The notes: generated from the letters alone by a model not told the origin. DNA of 64,000 bases from an uncultured Tropicimonas sp. (GCA_947495685.1 CANLZY010000007.1:62001-126000); one strand, 5' to 3'. Shown: positions 20,392 to 29,821, numbered from the stretch's first letter. Program-made: numbers and translations.

Positions 20392-20844
20392 TCAGAACCG
20401 CACAATCACCGAAACAACGATCACGATCATCAACACAGTCGGCAATTCGTTCATCCAGCGGTAGGTTCGGCCAGAGAGCTTGAAGTCTCCCTCGACAAAG
20501 TCTTTGCGGTGCGCTGCAAGCCACATGTGGAACCATGTCATGGCCAATACGGCTGCCCCCTTGGTGTAAGGCCAGATCGCACTCCAGTCGACGATTCCGG
20601 GCGTCAGAACGAGCAACAGTCCAAAGACCCACGTCGCGATCATCGATGGGTTCATGATCAGCTTCAGAAGCTTGAACTCCATCATCTGAAAGACACTGTC
20701 CATTTCTGTGCCGGCTTTTGTCTGTTCACTGTGATGGACGTAGAGTCTGGGAAGATAGAACAGACCGGCCATCCAGGCGATGACCGAGATCACGTGGAGG
20801 GACTTGGTCCAAAGATATGCGTCAGACAACCAATCAGAAATCAT
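20392..20844 (-). CDS. hemJ: Protoporphyrinogen IX oxidase HemJ
   Basis: Membrane enzyme that oxidises protoporphyrinogen IX to protoporphyrin IX in heme (and bacteriochlorophyll) synthesis. The 150 residues contain four to five hydrophobic helices and the conserved residues of the family: a histidine in LWTKSLHVISVIAWMAGLFYLPRLYVHH and the WFHMWLAAHRKDF segment with its lysine. The start MISDWLSDAY at 20844 is the usual one. It is the first leftward gene from the putative origin. Confidence 0.93.
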   Translation of the reverse strand: MISDWLSDAYLWTKSLHVISVIAWMAGLFYLPRLYVHHSEQTKAGTEMDSVFQMMEFKLLKLIMNPSMIATWVFGLLLVLTPGIVDWSAIWPYTKGAAVLAMTWFHMWLAAHRKDFVEGDFKLSGRTYRWMNELPTVLMIVIVVSVIVRF

Positions 20845-21008
20845 TCTTTGTTCTCCGGGAACCGTTCCCTTCTCTATAATAAAGAAAGAATGTAAAAGAA
20901 AAGGAGTGGTTGTAGTAGGGCCTGTGCATTTGTGGATTGTTGAGATGTCCACCGCTTCATCCACATGGTGGCAGGATTCTGGCACCAACAATCATGATCA
21001 TGTACAAC

Positions 21009-21044
21009 CATAATTATATAGTAAAATCAAGTTTTTACAAACAA
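21009..21044. other. AT-rich candidate DNA unwinding element
   Basis: 36 bases nearly free of G and C, in a GC-rich genome, holding runs such as ATAATTATATAGTAAAAT and GTTTTTACAAAC, and ending 6 bases before the perfect DnaA box. Position and composition fit a duplex-unwinding element, which is an inference. Confidence 0.6.
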
Positions 21045-21050
21045 GTTGCC

Positions 21051-21059
21051 TGTGGATAA
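21051..21059 (-). promoter_or_regulatory. Perfect DnaA box
   Basis: TGTGGATAA on the plus strand, i.e. TTATCCACA on the minus strand, the consensus R-type DnaA box, next to the AT-rich element. Confidence 0.8.
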
Positions 21060-21252
21060 CAAGGGGAGCAACCGATGGATGGACCTGTATAGATACTCGC
21101 CACGGTGAGAACGGCTGCTGGTTATACACGGTGGATGAAATCCGGAATGATTTCATGGAACGTTGGAAGGTCCCCAGATCTGGAAAAAGCGTCCCAAACA
21201 GGTCACAAGACTCCAACCCAGTCCTCCTCGACTTCTCCACAAGGATGTCCCC

Positions 21253-21852
21253 ATGACCCACACACTCATCCTGGCATCTGGATCGACAATTCGCGCGCAG
21301 TTGTTGACCAAGGCGCGGGTGCCGTTCGAGGTTCAGGTTGCGAGGATTGATGAAGAGTCGTTTCGTGCTGCAATGGAAGCCGATGATATCTCGCCGCGCG
21401 ACATGGCCGATCATCTGGCCGAATTCAAAGCGGCGCGTGTTGCCGACCGTAACCCGGAGGCGCTTGTGCTCGGGTGCGATCAGGTGCTGGACTTTCGCGG
21501 TCGTGCCCTCGCCAAGCCCGACAGCCCGGAGACTGCCGTTGCACAGCTGGGCTTCCTTGCGGGTACCACCCACGACCTGCACTCCGCCATCGTCCTGTTT
21601 GATCACGGACAGCCCGTCTGGCGTCATGTCGGGCGCGTCAGGATGACGATGCGCCCATTGTCGGCTGACTACATCAAGGGCTACGTCGCCCGAAACTGGC
21701 AGGAGATTCGTCATTGTGTCGGCGGCTATCAGCTGGAAGAAGAAGGGGCGCGCCTGTTTTCCCGTATTGATGGCGACTTCTTCACCGTTCTTGGGCTTCC
21801 GTTATTGCCCTTGTTGGACCATCTTGCGGTCAGGGGAGTTATTGAAACATGA
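21253..21852 (+). CDS. maf: Maf family nucleoside triphosphate pyrophosphatase
   Basis: Hydrolyses non-canonical or modified nucleoside triphosphates. 199 residues beginning LILASGSTIRAQLLTKA (active-site SxSxxR loop), with VLGCDQVLDFRGRALAKP (catalytic Asp) and the C-terminal GGYQLEEEGARLFSRIDGDFFTVLG. Shorter than some Maf proteins but with all motifs. The ATG at 21253 begins right after a DnaA-box-like sequence. It overlaps aroE by four bases, and maf-aroE-coaE-dnaQ form a tight operon leading away from the origin. Confidence 0.92.
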   Translation: MTHTLILASGSTIRAQLLTKARVPFEVQVARIDEESFRAAMEADDISPRDMADHLAEFKAARVADRNPEALVLGCDQVLDFRGRALAKPDSPETAVAQLGFLAGTTHDLHSAIVLFDHGQPVWRHVGRVRMTMRPLSADYIKGYVARNWQEIRHCVGGYQLEEEGARLFSRIDGDFFTVLGLPLLPLLDHLAVRGVIET

Positions 21853-22682
21853 CCGGTAGGATTCCACTTGCAGGGGTGATTGGCTCGCCCGTCGCGCACT
21901 CCTTGTCGCCGCGTCTCCATGGACACTGGCTCAAGACCCACGGATTGAAGGGTTACTACGTTCCGCTCGACATCGCGCAGGAAGACCTGGCGAATGTCCT
22001 GCGTACCCTGCCACGTATGGGGTTTGTCGGCGTCAATGTCACGATCCCTCACAAGGAAGCGGCGCTGAACCTTGCGAATCTCGTTACGGATCGCGCAGCC
22101 TTGATCGGTGCCGCCAACACGTTGATATTTAGCGAAGATGGCCGAATTCATGCCGACAACACCGACGGCTACGGCTTCATGGCTAACCTTCGCCAGAACG
22201 CTCCCGGATGGGACCCCCGCGTCGGTCCGGCCGCGGTGTTTGGTGCGGGTGGCGCATCGCGGGCCGTGGTCACCGCGTTGATCGATGCTGGCACACCTGA
22301 AATCCACCTTGCCAACAGAACACGCACCAGGGCAGAGGCACTACGGTCGGAGTTTGGGTCCAAGATCATCGTGCATGACTGGGTTCAATCGTCTGCGATG
22401 CTCAGGGACGCGGCGACCGTAGTAAACACCACGTCGCTGGGTATGACGGGCAAGGCCGAATTCAAGGTCTCCTTGGATGGATTGAACCCACAGGCGGTGG
22501 TCAACGATCTCGTCTACGTGCCGCTTCGAACGCCATTCCTGGAAGAAGCCGCCGCCCGAGGATGTCGGACCGTCGATGGTCTGGGAATGCTGTTGCACCA
22601 GGGTGCCCCTGGGTTCGAACGTTGGTTCGGAATCCGTCCGGACGTTGACGAAGCACTCCGCAAGGCGGTCCTCGACGGATGA
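21849..22682 (+). CDS. aroE: Shikimate dehydrogenase
   Basis: NADPH-dependent reduction of 3-dehydroshikimate to shikimate. 277 residues: substrate site [20 protein letters not shown] (residues 12-31), catalytic Lys in [10 protein letters not shown], Asp in NTDGYGF, and NADP loop [13 protein letters not shown]. The start overlaps the maf stop (ATGA) and the end overlaps coaE (ATGA), so the three genes are translationally linked. Confidence 0.96.
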   Translation: MTGRIPLAGVIGSPVAHSLSPRLHGHWLKTHGLKGYYVPLDIAQEDLANVLRTLPRMGFVGVNVTIPHKEAALNLANLVTDRAALIGAANTLIFSEDGRIHADNTDGYGFMANLRQNAPGWDPRVGPAAVFGAGGASRAVVTALIDAGTPEIHLANRTRTRAEALRSEFGSKIIVHDWVQSSAMLRDAATVVNTTSLGMTGKAEFKVSLDGLNPQAVVNDLVYVPLRTPFLEEAAARGCRTVDGLGMLLHQGAPGFERWFGIRPDVDEALRKAVLDG

Positions 22683-23272
22683 CCACTCCGTTCTTGATCG
22701 GATTGACCGGCTCGATCGGTATGGGAAAGTCCACGACGGCAGCGATGTTCGCGGATTTGGGTATTCCGGTTTGGGATGCTGATGCAGCAGTTCATCGGGT
22801 ATATGCGCCGGGTGGTGACGCAGTTGAACCAATCCGTTCACTGTATCCGGCTGCGATCGAGAATGGAGCGGTTTCCCGTAGCCGATTGAAGAACTGGATC
22901 GAACAGGATGCCTCTGCGCTTCGCCGGATCGAAGCCATCGTTCACCCTTTGGTTGCGCAGGATCGCCAAGCATTCCTGAACGAGACAACCGCGCCCATTG
23001 TTCTGTTGGATATCCCGCTCCTGTTCGAAAACGACACGGACGGCGAAATGGACCTGACAGTCGTTGTCTCTGTCTCACCAGACGAGCAGCGCCGACGTGT
23101 GCTCGCACGCCCGGACATGAGCGAAGCCCAGTTTCAGAGATTGCTGCAGAAACAAATGCCAGATGCCGAAAAACGCGCACGGGCTGACGTGATCATTGAT
23201 ACAAGTACACTCGACGGTGCCAGGCGCCAGGTAAACGAACTGATCACGGACCTCAGGAAGACACATGCGTGA
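22679..23272 (+). CDS. coaE: Dephospho-CoA kinase
   Basis: Last step of CoA synthesis, phosphorylating dephospho-CoA. 197 residues with P-loop [17 protein letters not shown] (residues 8-24), the [14 protein letters not shown] substrate region and [10 protein letters not shown]. Its 3' end overlaps dnaQ by 8 bases. Part of the maf-aroE-coaE-dnaQ unit. Confidence 0.96.
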   Translation: MTTPFLIGLTGSIGMGKSTTAAMFADLGIPVWDADAAVHRVYAPGGDAVEPIRSLYPAAIENGAVSRSRLKNWIEQDASALRRIEAIVHPLVAQDRQAFLNETTAPIVLLDIPLLFENDTDGEMDLTVVVSVSPDEQRRRVLARPDMSEAQFQRLLQKQMPDAEKRARADVIIDTSTLDGARRQVNELITDLRKTHA

Positions 23273-23951
23273 AATTGTGATGGACACCGAGACGACAGGT
23301 CTCGACCCTTTTGATGGCCATCGGATCGTCGAGATCGGCTGCATCGAGCTTGATAACCATATCCCCACTGGTCGCACCTATCACCAGTACATCAACCCCA
23401 AGCGGGACATGCCGGTCGAAGCCTTTGCGGTACATGGAATATCGGCCGAATTTCTTGCCGACAAACCCGTTTTCAACAAGGTTGCGGCGGCGTTTCTGGA
23501 CTTCATCGGTGATGCGGTGCTTGTCATCCACAATGCCCCGTTCGACATGAAGTTCCTGAATGCGGAGCTTGATTGGGCTGGCCATCCGAAGCTGCCAATG
23601 GCGCAGGCGCTCGATACGCTGGCGATCGCCCGAAAGCGCTTCCCCGGGTCGCCGTCGTCTCTTGATGCATTGTGCCGGCGCTTCGGCATCGACAACTCAT
23701 CGCGAACACTGCACGGCGCGCTTCTGGATTCCGAAATCTTGGCGGATGTTTATCTGGAACTCATCGGTGGCCGGCAACCAGATTTCTCGTTGGCCAATGA
23801 ACGCACAACGAACAGCTCGCAGGACAACTGGCGCCCTCGACCACGCCCGATGCCGCTCTCGCCACGTCTGACCAGTGACGAGCGGGTCGCCCATTCGAAG
23901 ATTGTCGAAAGACTCGGGGATGACGCACTCTGGAAAACCTTCGACGCCTGA
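23265..23951 (+). CDS. dnaQ: DNA polymerase III epsilon subunit (proofreading exonuclease)
   Basis: 3'-5' exonuclease that proofreads during replication. 228 residues. Exo I motif [11 protein letters not shown] near residues 5-15 (catalytic Asp and Glu), Exo [18 protein letters not shown] near 87-102, and the ExoIII region [20 protein letters not shown] near 145-164 (His and Asp). The C terminus is a polymerase-binding tail. Its place as the last gene of the rightward unit is typical. It converges on secB. Confidence 0.95.
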   Translation: MREIVMDTETTGLDPFDGHRIVEIGCIELDNHIPTGRTYHQYINPKRDMPVEAFAVHGISAEFLADKPVFNKVAAAFLDFIGDAVLVIHNAPFDMKFLNAELDWAGHPKLPMAQALDTLAIARKRFPGSPSSLDALCRRFGIDNSSRTLHGALLDSEILADVYLELIGGRQPDFSLANERTTNSSQDNWRPRPRPMPLSPRLTSDERVAHSKIVERLGDDALWKTFDA

Positions 23952-23973
23952 CTTCTGCCAGTTGAGGCAATGT

Positions 23974-24001
23974 CAGAGCGGGACCCGAGTGCCCCGCTCT
24001 G
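23974..24001. terminator. Hairpin between convergent dnaQ and secB
   Basis: CAGAGCGGG (23974-23982) and CCCGCTCTG (23993-24001) form a 9-bp perfect stem with a 10-base loop between the two convergent stops. No U-run follows on either side, so termination may need Rho. Confidence 0.5.
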
Positions 24002-24011
24002 CGATCATGAC

Positions 24012-24533
24012 TCAGGCGTCCGGCGTTGCCTTGGCAGCTTGTTCGGCCTGGGCACGACGCACCAGTTCCTGACGATACAGGGCAACAAAGTCGACGTTGT
24101 CGAGGTTCAGTGGCGGGAAACCACCGTCCCGGGTGACGTCCGATACGATACGGCGAACAAACGGGAACAGCATCCGTGGGCACTCGATCAGGAGAAACGG
24201 ATGCAGCTGGTCATCGGGAACGTTCTCGATCTGGAAAATGCCACCGTATTCCAGTTCCATCAGGAACAGCGGGGCGCTGTCGCTCTTGTTGCGCGACTCG
24301 ACCTTGAACTTGGTGATGACTTCGTACTGGTTCTCGACTGTCCGCTTCTTGGCATCCAGGTTTACCTGAACCTGCACGTCGGGGCTCACCTCGCCGTTGA
24401 CGCCCTTCTGAGCGACGATGTTCTCGAACGAAAGATCCCGGATAAACTGGCCCAGAACCTGCATCTTGGGGGCTTGGGGCTGTTCGGCAGGGGCTTCGGG
24501 GGTCGCGGCGGTGTCTGTAGGTTGGTCCGACAT
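24012..24533 (-). CDS. secB: Protein-export chaperone SecB
   Basis: Tetrameric chaperone that keeps preproteins unfolded and delivers them to SecA. 173 residues: a flexible Pro/Ala/Gln-rich N terminus (residues 2-25), then QFIRDLSFENI, the SecA-contacting LELEYGGIFQIEN-like segment, LLIECPRMLFPFVRRIVSDVT and the FPPLNLDNVDFVALY region. The start at 24533 (MSDQPTDTAATP) is chosen over an ATG at 24602, as this gives the normal length. Confidence 0.95.
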   Translation of the reverse strand: MSDQPTDTAATPEAPAEQPQAPKMQVLGQFIRDLSFENIVAQKGVNGEVSPDVQVQVNLDAKKRTVENQYEVITKFKVESRNKSDSAPLFLMELEYGGIFQIENVPDDQLHPFLLIECPRMLFPFVRRIVSDVTRDGGFPPLNLDNVDFVALYRQELVRRAQAEQAAKATPDA

Positions 24534-24598
24534 GTGTGTCTCCAGAAAATGTATCAACGCTTCGGTTGAATTTGCCTTATCAAACAGTGGCGACAGTC

Positions 24599-25087
24599 TC
24601 AATCCTGCGTCCAGCCGGACGGCCCTTTTGTTCGACGCGGCTCAGGCGGGACCTCGGTGAATTCACCATCGATCACGTCTTTGGGAGGATGCGGGCGAGT
24701 GGACGAGAACCCGCTGGCCGAAAAGCTGGTGTTCGATTGCATCACGACCCGCTTGCGCAACCAGCGAAAAGCCGCTTCGCGGACCTTCGGGATCAACAGT
24801 AGAAACCCGACCGCATCGGTGAAGAACCCGGGCGTCAGCAGCAGAGCACCAGAGAACAGGATCATCGCACCATGGGCCAATGGCTCGGTCGGGTCGTTCA
24901 AATCACTGAAAGATCTCTGAACTTGCATCAGAACATCCCGGCCTTGTCGACGAACCAGCCAGGTTCCCAAAACCGCCGTCAGTACGACAATCAAAAGGAT
25001 CCATCCAAGGTCCAGAATCGAACCCAGTTGAATGAATAGGGCAATCTCGATCAACGGAATCGCGATGAACAACAGCAACAATGGCAT
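24599..25087 (-). CDS. fxsA: FxsA family membrane protein
   Basis: 162 residues. The N-terminal half has two to three hydrophobic stretches (MPLLLLFIAIPLIEIALFIQ, WILLIVVLTAVLGTWLV, MILFSGALLLTPGFFTDAVG) with the FxsA signature PLIEI, RRQG and LLLTPGFFTD. The C-terminal 50 residues are Pro/Arg-rich and cytoplasmic. FxsA relieves exclusion of phage T7 by F plasmids in E. coli when overproduced, but its normal role is unclear. fxsA lies downstream of a divergent promoter region shared with the Tim44-like gene. Confidence 0.88.
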   Translation of the reverse strand: MPLLLLFIAIPLIEIALFIQLGSILDLGWILLIVVLTAVLGTWLVRRQGRDVLMQVQRSFSDLNDPTEPLAHGAMILFSGALLLTPGFFTDAVGFLLLIPKVREAAFRWLRKRVVMQSNTSFSASGFSSTRPHPPKDVIDGEFTEVPPEPRRTKGPSGWTQD

Positions 25088-25192
25088 TAGCGCTCTCCAG
25101 TGAGGTCGTGTTTGTGGACTTGTCTTCCTCGCTCGCTTACATAGGTGCGGTGTAAGCGAGTTACCAACCCAGACGCATTGATGAGGACTTAA

Positions 25193-25861
25193 ATGAGTGC
25201 AGCAGTGATCCAGCTTCTCGTGTTAGCCGGGATAGCTATATTCTTGATTCTGCGGCTGCGATCGGTCCTCGGAACACGTGAGGGATTCGAAAAGCCGCCG
25301 CTTCCCGTAAACGAAAGCAAGGCAGACCGGGGCAGCAACCGCCCCGAGTTCGAAGTTATCGAAGGTGGGGTCGACCACGACATCACCGATCACACGGATG
25401 AAGGCAGCGCTGCTGCGACTGCATTGGCGCAGATGAAACGTGTGGAACCCAGTTTTTCTGTCGGGGAGTTTCTCCAGGGCGCACGCGGTGCCTATGAGAT
25501 GATCCTGATGGCCTTCGAACACGGCGACCTTGAGCCGGTCAAACCGTTCCTGTCCGATGATGTCTATGCGGCGATGGCCGAAGTATTGGATCACCGCCGG
25601 GAGCAGGGACTGACCGTCGATGCGAACTTCATCGGAGTGCGCGATGTCGGCCTGGTGAACGCAGAGTTTGAATCTGGCGCCAACATTGGCGAGGTCACGG
25701 TACGCTTCGTGGGTGAACTGACCTCGGTTGTTCGCAACTCGGCCGGTGAAATTCTGGAAGGGAACGACACCGAAATCAAGCGTCAGCGCGACGTCTGGTC
25801 CTTTGCCCGTACCATGGGCACGGGCGATCCGAACTGGCAACTGGTGGCCACCGGAGAATGA
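25193..25861 (+). CDS. Tim44/TimA-like domain protein
   Basis: 222 residues: one N-terminal membrane helix (VIQLLVLAGIAIFLILRL, residues 5-22), a charged linker, then a Tim44-like domain (about 85-220) with SFSVGEFLQGARGAYEMILMAFEHGDLE and NEGEVTVRFVGELTS-like segments. Alphaproteobacterial TimA proteins resemble mitochondrial Tim44 C-terminal domain and are membrane-anchored with unknown partners. The stop overlaps the start of mltA (ATGA), so it is coupled with a peptidoglycan enzyme. fxsA is divergently placed, matching the known fxsA-tim44-mltA-smr neighbourhood. Confidence 0.85.
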   Translation: MSAAVIQLLVLAGIAIFLILRLRSVLGTREGFEKPPLPVNESKADRGSNRPEFEVIEGGVDHDITDHTDEGSAAATALAQMKRVEPSFSVGEFLQGARGAYEMILMAFEHGDLEPVKPFLSDDVYAAMAEVLDHRREQGLTVDANFIGVRDVGLVNAEFESGANIGEVTVRFVGELTSVVRNSAGEILEGNDTEIKRQRDVWSFARTMGTGDPNWQLVATGE

Positions 25862-26898
25862 CCCGGGCTCGGCTTGCGTCGGCGCTCCTTGCGATGACTG
25901 TCGCCACGAGTCCCGCTGCTGCCGAGACCACATTCGAGATCCTGAAGTTCGACCAGCTTGAAGGTTGGTCGAACGACGATCACGACGCAGCCTTGGCCAC
26001 GTTCGTGCGGACATGTGACATACCGAAAGACCCGGAATGGAGGGCGCTTTGTCGCTTGGCAAAGGATCAACCAGCGGGGAAGTCCTTTTTCGAACTGTTC
26101 TTTCGACCTGTTCTGATAGGGGGCGCGGAACCGGCCCTGTTTACAGGCTACTATGAACCGGAGCTTCCGGGGTCCCTGCACCGCACTGGAAGGTTTCGCT
26201 TTCCCTTGTTCAAACAGCCGCCCGATATCGTATCGGGCCAACCCTGGGCCACCCGCGCTCAGATCGAGGCCAACGGCCTACTGGACGGCAAGGGGCTGGA
26301 AATTGTCTGGCTGGACGATCCCGTCGAACGGTTTTTCCTGCAGATCCAGGGCTCGGGCCGTATCCGCCTGCCTGGCGGCAATCTGCTTCGGGTCGGATAT
26401 GGCGGCCACAACGGTCACACCTATCGATCCATAGGCAGGGAAATGATTCGACGCGGTCTGTACGAGGCGCATCAGGTCTCTGCACAGGTCATCAAGAACT
26501 GGGTCAGTCGCAATCCGGAGGAGGGCAAGGCGCTGTTGCAGCACAACCCGTCCTACGTCTTTTTCCGCAAGGTGACCGAGGTTGATGCCTCTCAGGGACC
26601 TATCGGTGCCATGAACCGCTCGGTGACCACGGAACGCACGTTGGCTGTGGACCCTTCCTTCGTGCCACTTGGCGCCCCCGTGTGGATCGAAAAGGATGGC
26701 AAGCAGCCGCTTCGCCGGTTGATGGTGGCCCAGGACACCGGGTCTGCCATCAAGGGGGCGCAACGCGCCGACATCTTCTACGGCTCGGGCAAGACCGCGG
26801 GACGAACCGCCGGTGCTGTGCGCGATCCGGGCCGGATGATTGTCCTGTTGCCGATTCAGCGGGCCTTTGCCATGGCTGAGGATGATCAGGGCCAATGA
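25858..26898 (+). CDS. mltA: Membrane-bound lytic murein transglycosylase A
   Basis: Cleaves the MurNAc-GlcNAc bond of peptidoglycan forming 1,6-anhydro products. 346 residues: signal peptide MTRARLASALLAMTVATSPAAAE, then the MltA domain (LFTGYYEPELPGS, VERFFLQIQGSGRIRLPGG) and a C-terminal 3D domain with AQDTGSAIKGAQRADIFYGSG holding the catalytic Asp. No lipobox cysteine in the signal, so the mature protein may be soluble periplasmic or peripheral. Overlaps the preceding and following genes by four bases each. Confidence 0.92.
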   Translation: MTRARLASALLAMTVATSPAAAETTFEILKFDQLEGWSNDDHDAALATFVRTCDIPKDPEWRALCRLAKDQPAGKSFFELFFRPVLIGGAEPALFTGYYEPELPGSLHRTGRFRFPLFKQPPDIVSGQPWATRAQIEANGLLDGKGLEIVWLDDPVERFFLQIQGSGRIRLPGGNLLRVGYGGHNGHTYRSIGREMIRRGLYEAHQVSAQVIKNWVSRNPEEGKALLQHNPSYVFFRKVTEVDASQGPIGAMNRSVTTERTLAVDPSFVPLGAPVWIEKDGKQPLRRLMVAQDTGSAIKGAQRADIFYGSGKTAGRTAGAVRDPGRMIVLLPIQRAFAMAEDDQGQ

Positions 26899-27494
26899 CT
26901 CGACGACGTCGGCTGACGGATGACGATCTCGCCACATGGCGGCAGGTCGCCCGCACTGCCAACCCTCTCCACGCGACAGCACGTGACCCGGCACCGGCGT
27001 CGCCCGAAGTGCCCACGGTTCAGCCACGCCCGAACCCGGAACCAGTGAACATTCCGGCGTTTCGGATTGGACAGGCGCAAAGCTACGACCACTCCAAGGG
27101 GCACAACCTTGCCCCGACGCTGGAAGCCCGCCTGACAGCCCAGCACGTTCGAATGGACTACAAGACGTTCGGAAAGATGAAGAAGGGAAAGCTGCGCCCG
27201 GATCGCAAGATCGACCTGCACGGTATGACCCTCGCACAGGCGCATCCCGTCTTGTCACGCTTCCTGTTTGCGGCTCATTCAGATGGGTGTCGGCTGGTTC
27301 TGGTGGTGACAGGCAAGGGAAAGACCCGATCGGACGACGGACCCATTCCGACGCCACGCGGCGTGCTCCGCAACCAGGTTCCGCAATGGTTGCGTATGGC
27401 GCCACTGGCACCACTGGTGCTCCAGATCAGCGACGCCCACATCAGCCATGGTGGCTCAGGTGCCTACTACGTCTATCTGTCCCGGCGTCGATAG
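26895..27494 (+). CDS. Smr domain protein
   Basis: 199 residues. The first 100 are Pro/Arg-rich and low complexity; the C-terminal half is a Smr (small MutS-related) domain with KIDLHGMTLAQAHPVLSRFL (about 112-131) and the LVLVVTGKGKTR loop, plus GAYYVYL at the end. Smr domains are nucleases or nucleic-acid binders. The start overlaps the mltA stop (ATGA). The 3' end runs 39 bases into the convergent MFS gene. Confidence 0.88.
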   Translation: MTRRRRLTDDDLATWRQVARTANPLHATARDPAPASPEVPTVQPRPNPEPVNIPAFRIGQAQSYDHSKGHNLAPTLEARLTAQHVRMDYKTFGKMKKGKLRPDRKIDLHGMTLAQAHPVLSRFLFAAHSDGCRLVLVVTGKGKTRSDDGPIPTPRGVLRNQVPQWLRMAPLAPLVLQISDAHISHGGSGAYYVYLSRRR

Positions 27495-28694
27495 CCGGGG
27501 TGCCGCCTTGCGCATCGCATATGCGACCAACGCGGCTGCAAGAACGAAATACCCGGTAATCAAGATCATCTGGGTTTCGAACCCAATGCCGAAGTCGATC
27601 AGCTGACCGGTCAGAACCGGACCGACGGCGGATCCGAACACCATCACGGCCGAGGCCATTGCCTTGATCGATCCAAGGTGTCGCGTGCCAAAAAACTCCG
27701 CCCAGAATGCGTTGGGAACGGTCGAGTTCGCACCGGACGTGACGCCGACCAAGGCCATGCCAACCGCTATTCCAATGATGCCGCCGGTGCTGCCGATCAC
27801 GGCAAATCCACCGGCGATCGGAAGCAACAGGAATGGCAACAACCGGGCTGTCCCGACCCGATCCACGGCGATACCGGTAAGCATCATCGACCCGATGCTG
27901 ACAGCCGTATAAAGCGGAAACAGCGCTACCAGCGACAGATGCGAGATGCCCTTCAGTTCCGCCAAGTGTACCTGGTGAAAGAACAGCGCCGTGTTGAAAC
28001 TGGACGGTCCCAACAGCATCGGCACCATACACCAGAACAACCAGCTGTGTAGAACCTCTGATCGGGTCCAGTATCGCCCATCCATGCCCGGCGCAGAGTT
28101 CATCGTGGATTCCGCCTGCGGGGTACGCTCGTGTCGGAGCAGGTGCAGGAGGATGGGGATGATGAGCAGCAGGACGCCAGCGGCAAGGACCCAAAGGCCG
28201 CGCCATGCAAACACGCTCAGTAGCGCCACAAACAGCAATGGAAGCAGGCTTTCTCCCAGCGTGATCCCAAGCGTTGCAACGGACAATGCCTTGCCGCGCG
28301 TGGCGACGAACCAGCGGCCCATCGCCACGATGGCGATGTGAATGGTCATGCCCTGTCCGGCCAGTCGTAGGGCGAAGATGACGAAGGGCAGCGCCCAGGC
28401 ACCAGGGACGACCGCCATTGCAAGGCAGGCCAACGCAAACAGCGGGAGGATCACCAGCGCCAGTTCGCGGACCCTGAACCTGTCGGTGAGTGTGCCAGCC
28501 CAGACCATCACGATGGCAGATGCGAGGGTTCCGAGCGAATACATCGCCCCCCATGCCCCGTGTGACAGGCCGAACTCTGCGCGGATTTCCCCGGCAAAGA
28601 TCGAGATGAAGAACGTCTGACCAAAGCTGGAACTGAGAGTCAGAAGGAACCCGGCCGCCAGCCAGGCCGAATTCTCGCGCAGGAATGTCAGCAT
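27456..28694 (-). CDS. MFS transporter
   Basis: 412 residues with about twelve hydrophobic helices and the major facilitator pattern: LTDRFRVREL after helix 2 (loop 2-3 motif) and a middle cytoplasmic loop around RHERTPQAESTM. The substrate cannot be deduced; the helix 4-5 region (GQGMTIHIAIVAMGRWF) resembles oxalate/formate-type or organic-anion MFS members. It is followed closely by the hydrolase gene upstream (9 bases), so both may be cotranscribed leftward. The 3' end overlaps the smr gene. Confidence 0.85.
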   Translation of the reverse strand: MLTFLRENSAWLAAGFLLTLSSSFGQTFFISIFAGEIRAEFGLSHGAWGAMYSLGTLASAIVMVWAGTLTDRFRVRELALVILPLFALACLAMAVVPGAWALPFVIFALRLAGQGMTIHIAIVAMGRWFVATRGKALSVATLGITLGESLLPLLFVALLSVFAWRGLWVLAAGVLLLIIPILLHLLRHERTPQAESTMNSAPGMDGRYWTRSEVLHSWLFWCMVPMLLGPSSFNTALFFHQVHLAELKGISHLSLVALFPLYTAVSIGSMMLTGIAVDRVGTARLLPFLLLPIAGGFAVIGSTGGIIGIAVGMALVGVTSGANSTVPNAFWAEFFGTRHLGSIKAMASAVMVFGSAVGPVLTGQLIDFGIGFETQMILITGYFVLAAALVAYAMRKAAPRLSTPGQIDVVGT

Positions 28695-28702
28695 GTCATG
28701 GC

Positions 28703-29821
28703 CTATTGCCCCACCGATGCCAGCGCGGCAACAGGATCCAGAACGACCTCGGTTGCGTTCTGTACCGTGAGGATTGTTCCGGGAAGCAACCCGGCCCGCA
28801 CTGTTGCACCGGTCCGAAGCGCGCGGTCCATCATTTCTCCGCCCTCGACGAACTTGATGAATGTAGGTGAGCTGAACACCGTCATATGCACATTGGGTGT
28901 GTCGCGGAATTCTGAAACGTCGATCACCGTTACATTCAGGTCTGAGACCTCGCTAACCGACGTGATGTTGCCGAGTCTGGCCTTTTCACCGGTCAGCCGA
29001 GCCGAAAGCCGCAAGGCTCCATCGCGGCTGGAGCTGAAGATGACGAACGGTTGGGGCAGGGGGCGGATGTCGGCAACCTGGGAGTGAAAGACCGAGACAT
29101 CGATGTCAGGCGCCATCAGGGCGACCCCACCGATCCTGTTCCACGCTGCGCCGCGCCCTGACAACGACATTTGTCGCAAGGTTTCCATGGCGATATGCGA
29201 TCCCATGGAATGCGCGACCAGCATGATGTTCCGGACCCCGGCGGCGGACAGCTCTTCGATCAGATCCTGTAGGCCCCGCCGGGCATACAGCGCGCTATCC
29301 CGATCGTATGGATAGCCCAACGGCTTGCCACTGGACGGCCAGGAGTAGTGGACCGGCAATGCATTCAGACCCATGTCGGAATACATTTGCGCCGTTCTGA
29401 AGACGCCATCGCCCATCGTGTTGTTGAACCCGTGCACAAAGACGAAGGCTTCGTTTCCGTATTGCGGGTTTCTGGCCATCTGGCGGGACACTTCGGCGCG
29501 AAACGTGCCTGCAGTCATCGGTTGGATCGTCCGCGTCAGAAAGTGCTTCTCCGGGTCCGGTATCGATCCGCCGACCTCCACAAGCCCTTGCTGGTGCGCA
29601 GGCGGGATGTTGACGTCAAACCGGGCAAAGCTGGTGCTGCCGCGCGCGATGGGATCGTACAATCCGTTCTCTTCCCGCGATCGCGACGTGCCGACCAGAA
29701 CTGGCACCACGGTGCCGAGACCTTCGGGCGCTGCCTTGGGCGCAACGTCGGCACGCGGCGTGCAGGACGCCAACGCAACGACAGCCACAAGGCAGCCGAA
29801 TCTGATCAAACGTAGGCTCAT
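28703..29821 (-). CDS. Alpha/beta hydrolase lipoprotein (DUF900)
   Basis: 372 residues. A lipoprotein signal ends in the lipobox LASC (Cys20), so it should be membrane-anchored. The body is an alpha/beta hydrolase of DUF900 type: FVHGFNNTMGDG (oxyanion area), nucleophile AHSMGSH near residue 205, and a downstream Asp/His pair. Members are esterase-like; substrate unknown. It sits between hslU (40 bases away) and the MFS gene, all leftward. Confidence 0.82.
   Translation of the reverse strand: MSLRLIRFGCLVAVVALASCTPRADVAPKAAPEGLGTVVPVLVGTSRSREENGLYDPIARGSTSFARFDVNIPPAHQQGLVEVGGSIPDPEKHFLTRTIQPMTAGTFRAEVSRQMARNPQYGNEAFVFVHGFNNTMGDGVFRTAQMYSDMGLNALPVHYSWPSSGKPLGYPYDRDSALYARRGLQDLIEELSAAGVRNIMLVAHSMGSHIAMETLRQMSLSGRGAAWNRIGGVALMAPDIDVSVFHSQVADIRPLPQPFVIFSSSRDGALRLSARLTGEKARLGNITSVSEVSDLNVTVIDVSEFRDTPNVHMTVFSSPTFIKFVEGGEMMDRALRTGATVRAGLLPGTILTVQNATEVVLDPVAALASVGQ

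Larger units (their letters stand above)
20845..21252. other. oriC: Putative chromosomal replication origin (oriC)
   Basis: A 408-base gene-free gap between leftward hemJ and rightward maf. It has a strongly AT-rich stretch (21009-21044) flanked on the right by a perfect DnaA box TGTGGATAA (21051-21059). Further near-consensus boxes on either strand: TCATCCACA (20957-20965), TTATACACG (21122-21130), TTCTCCACA (21233-21241) and TGTGGATTG (20931-20939). Genes on both sides are transcribed away from it, and parABS lies within 8 kb. This combination is what an alphaproteobacterial oriC looks like. The boundaries are inferred, not seen. Confidence 0.75.

Noticed and set aside
22605-22625. GGGTTCGAAC, similar to a tRNA T-arm.
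   Set aside because: Lies inside the aroE coding sequence; no cloverleaf around it.
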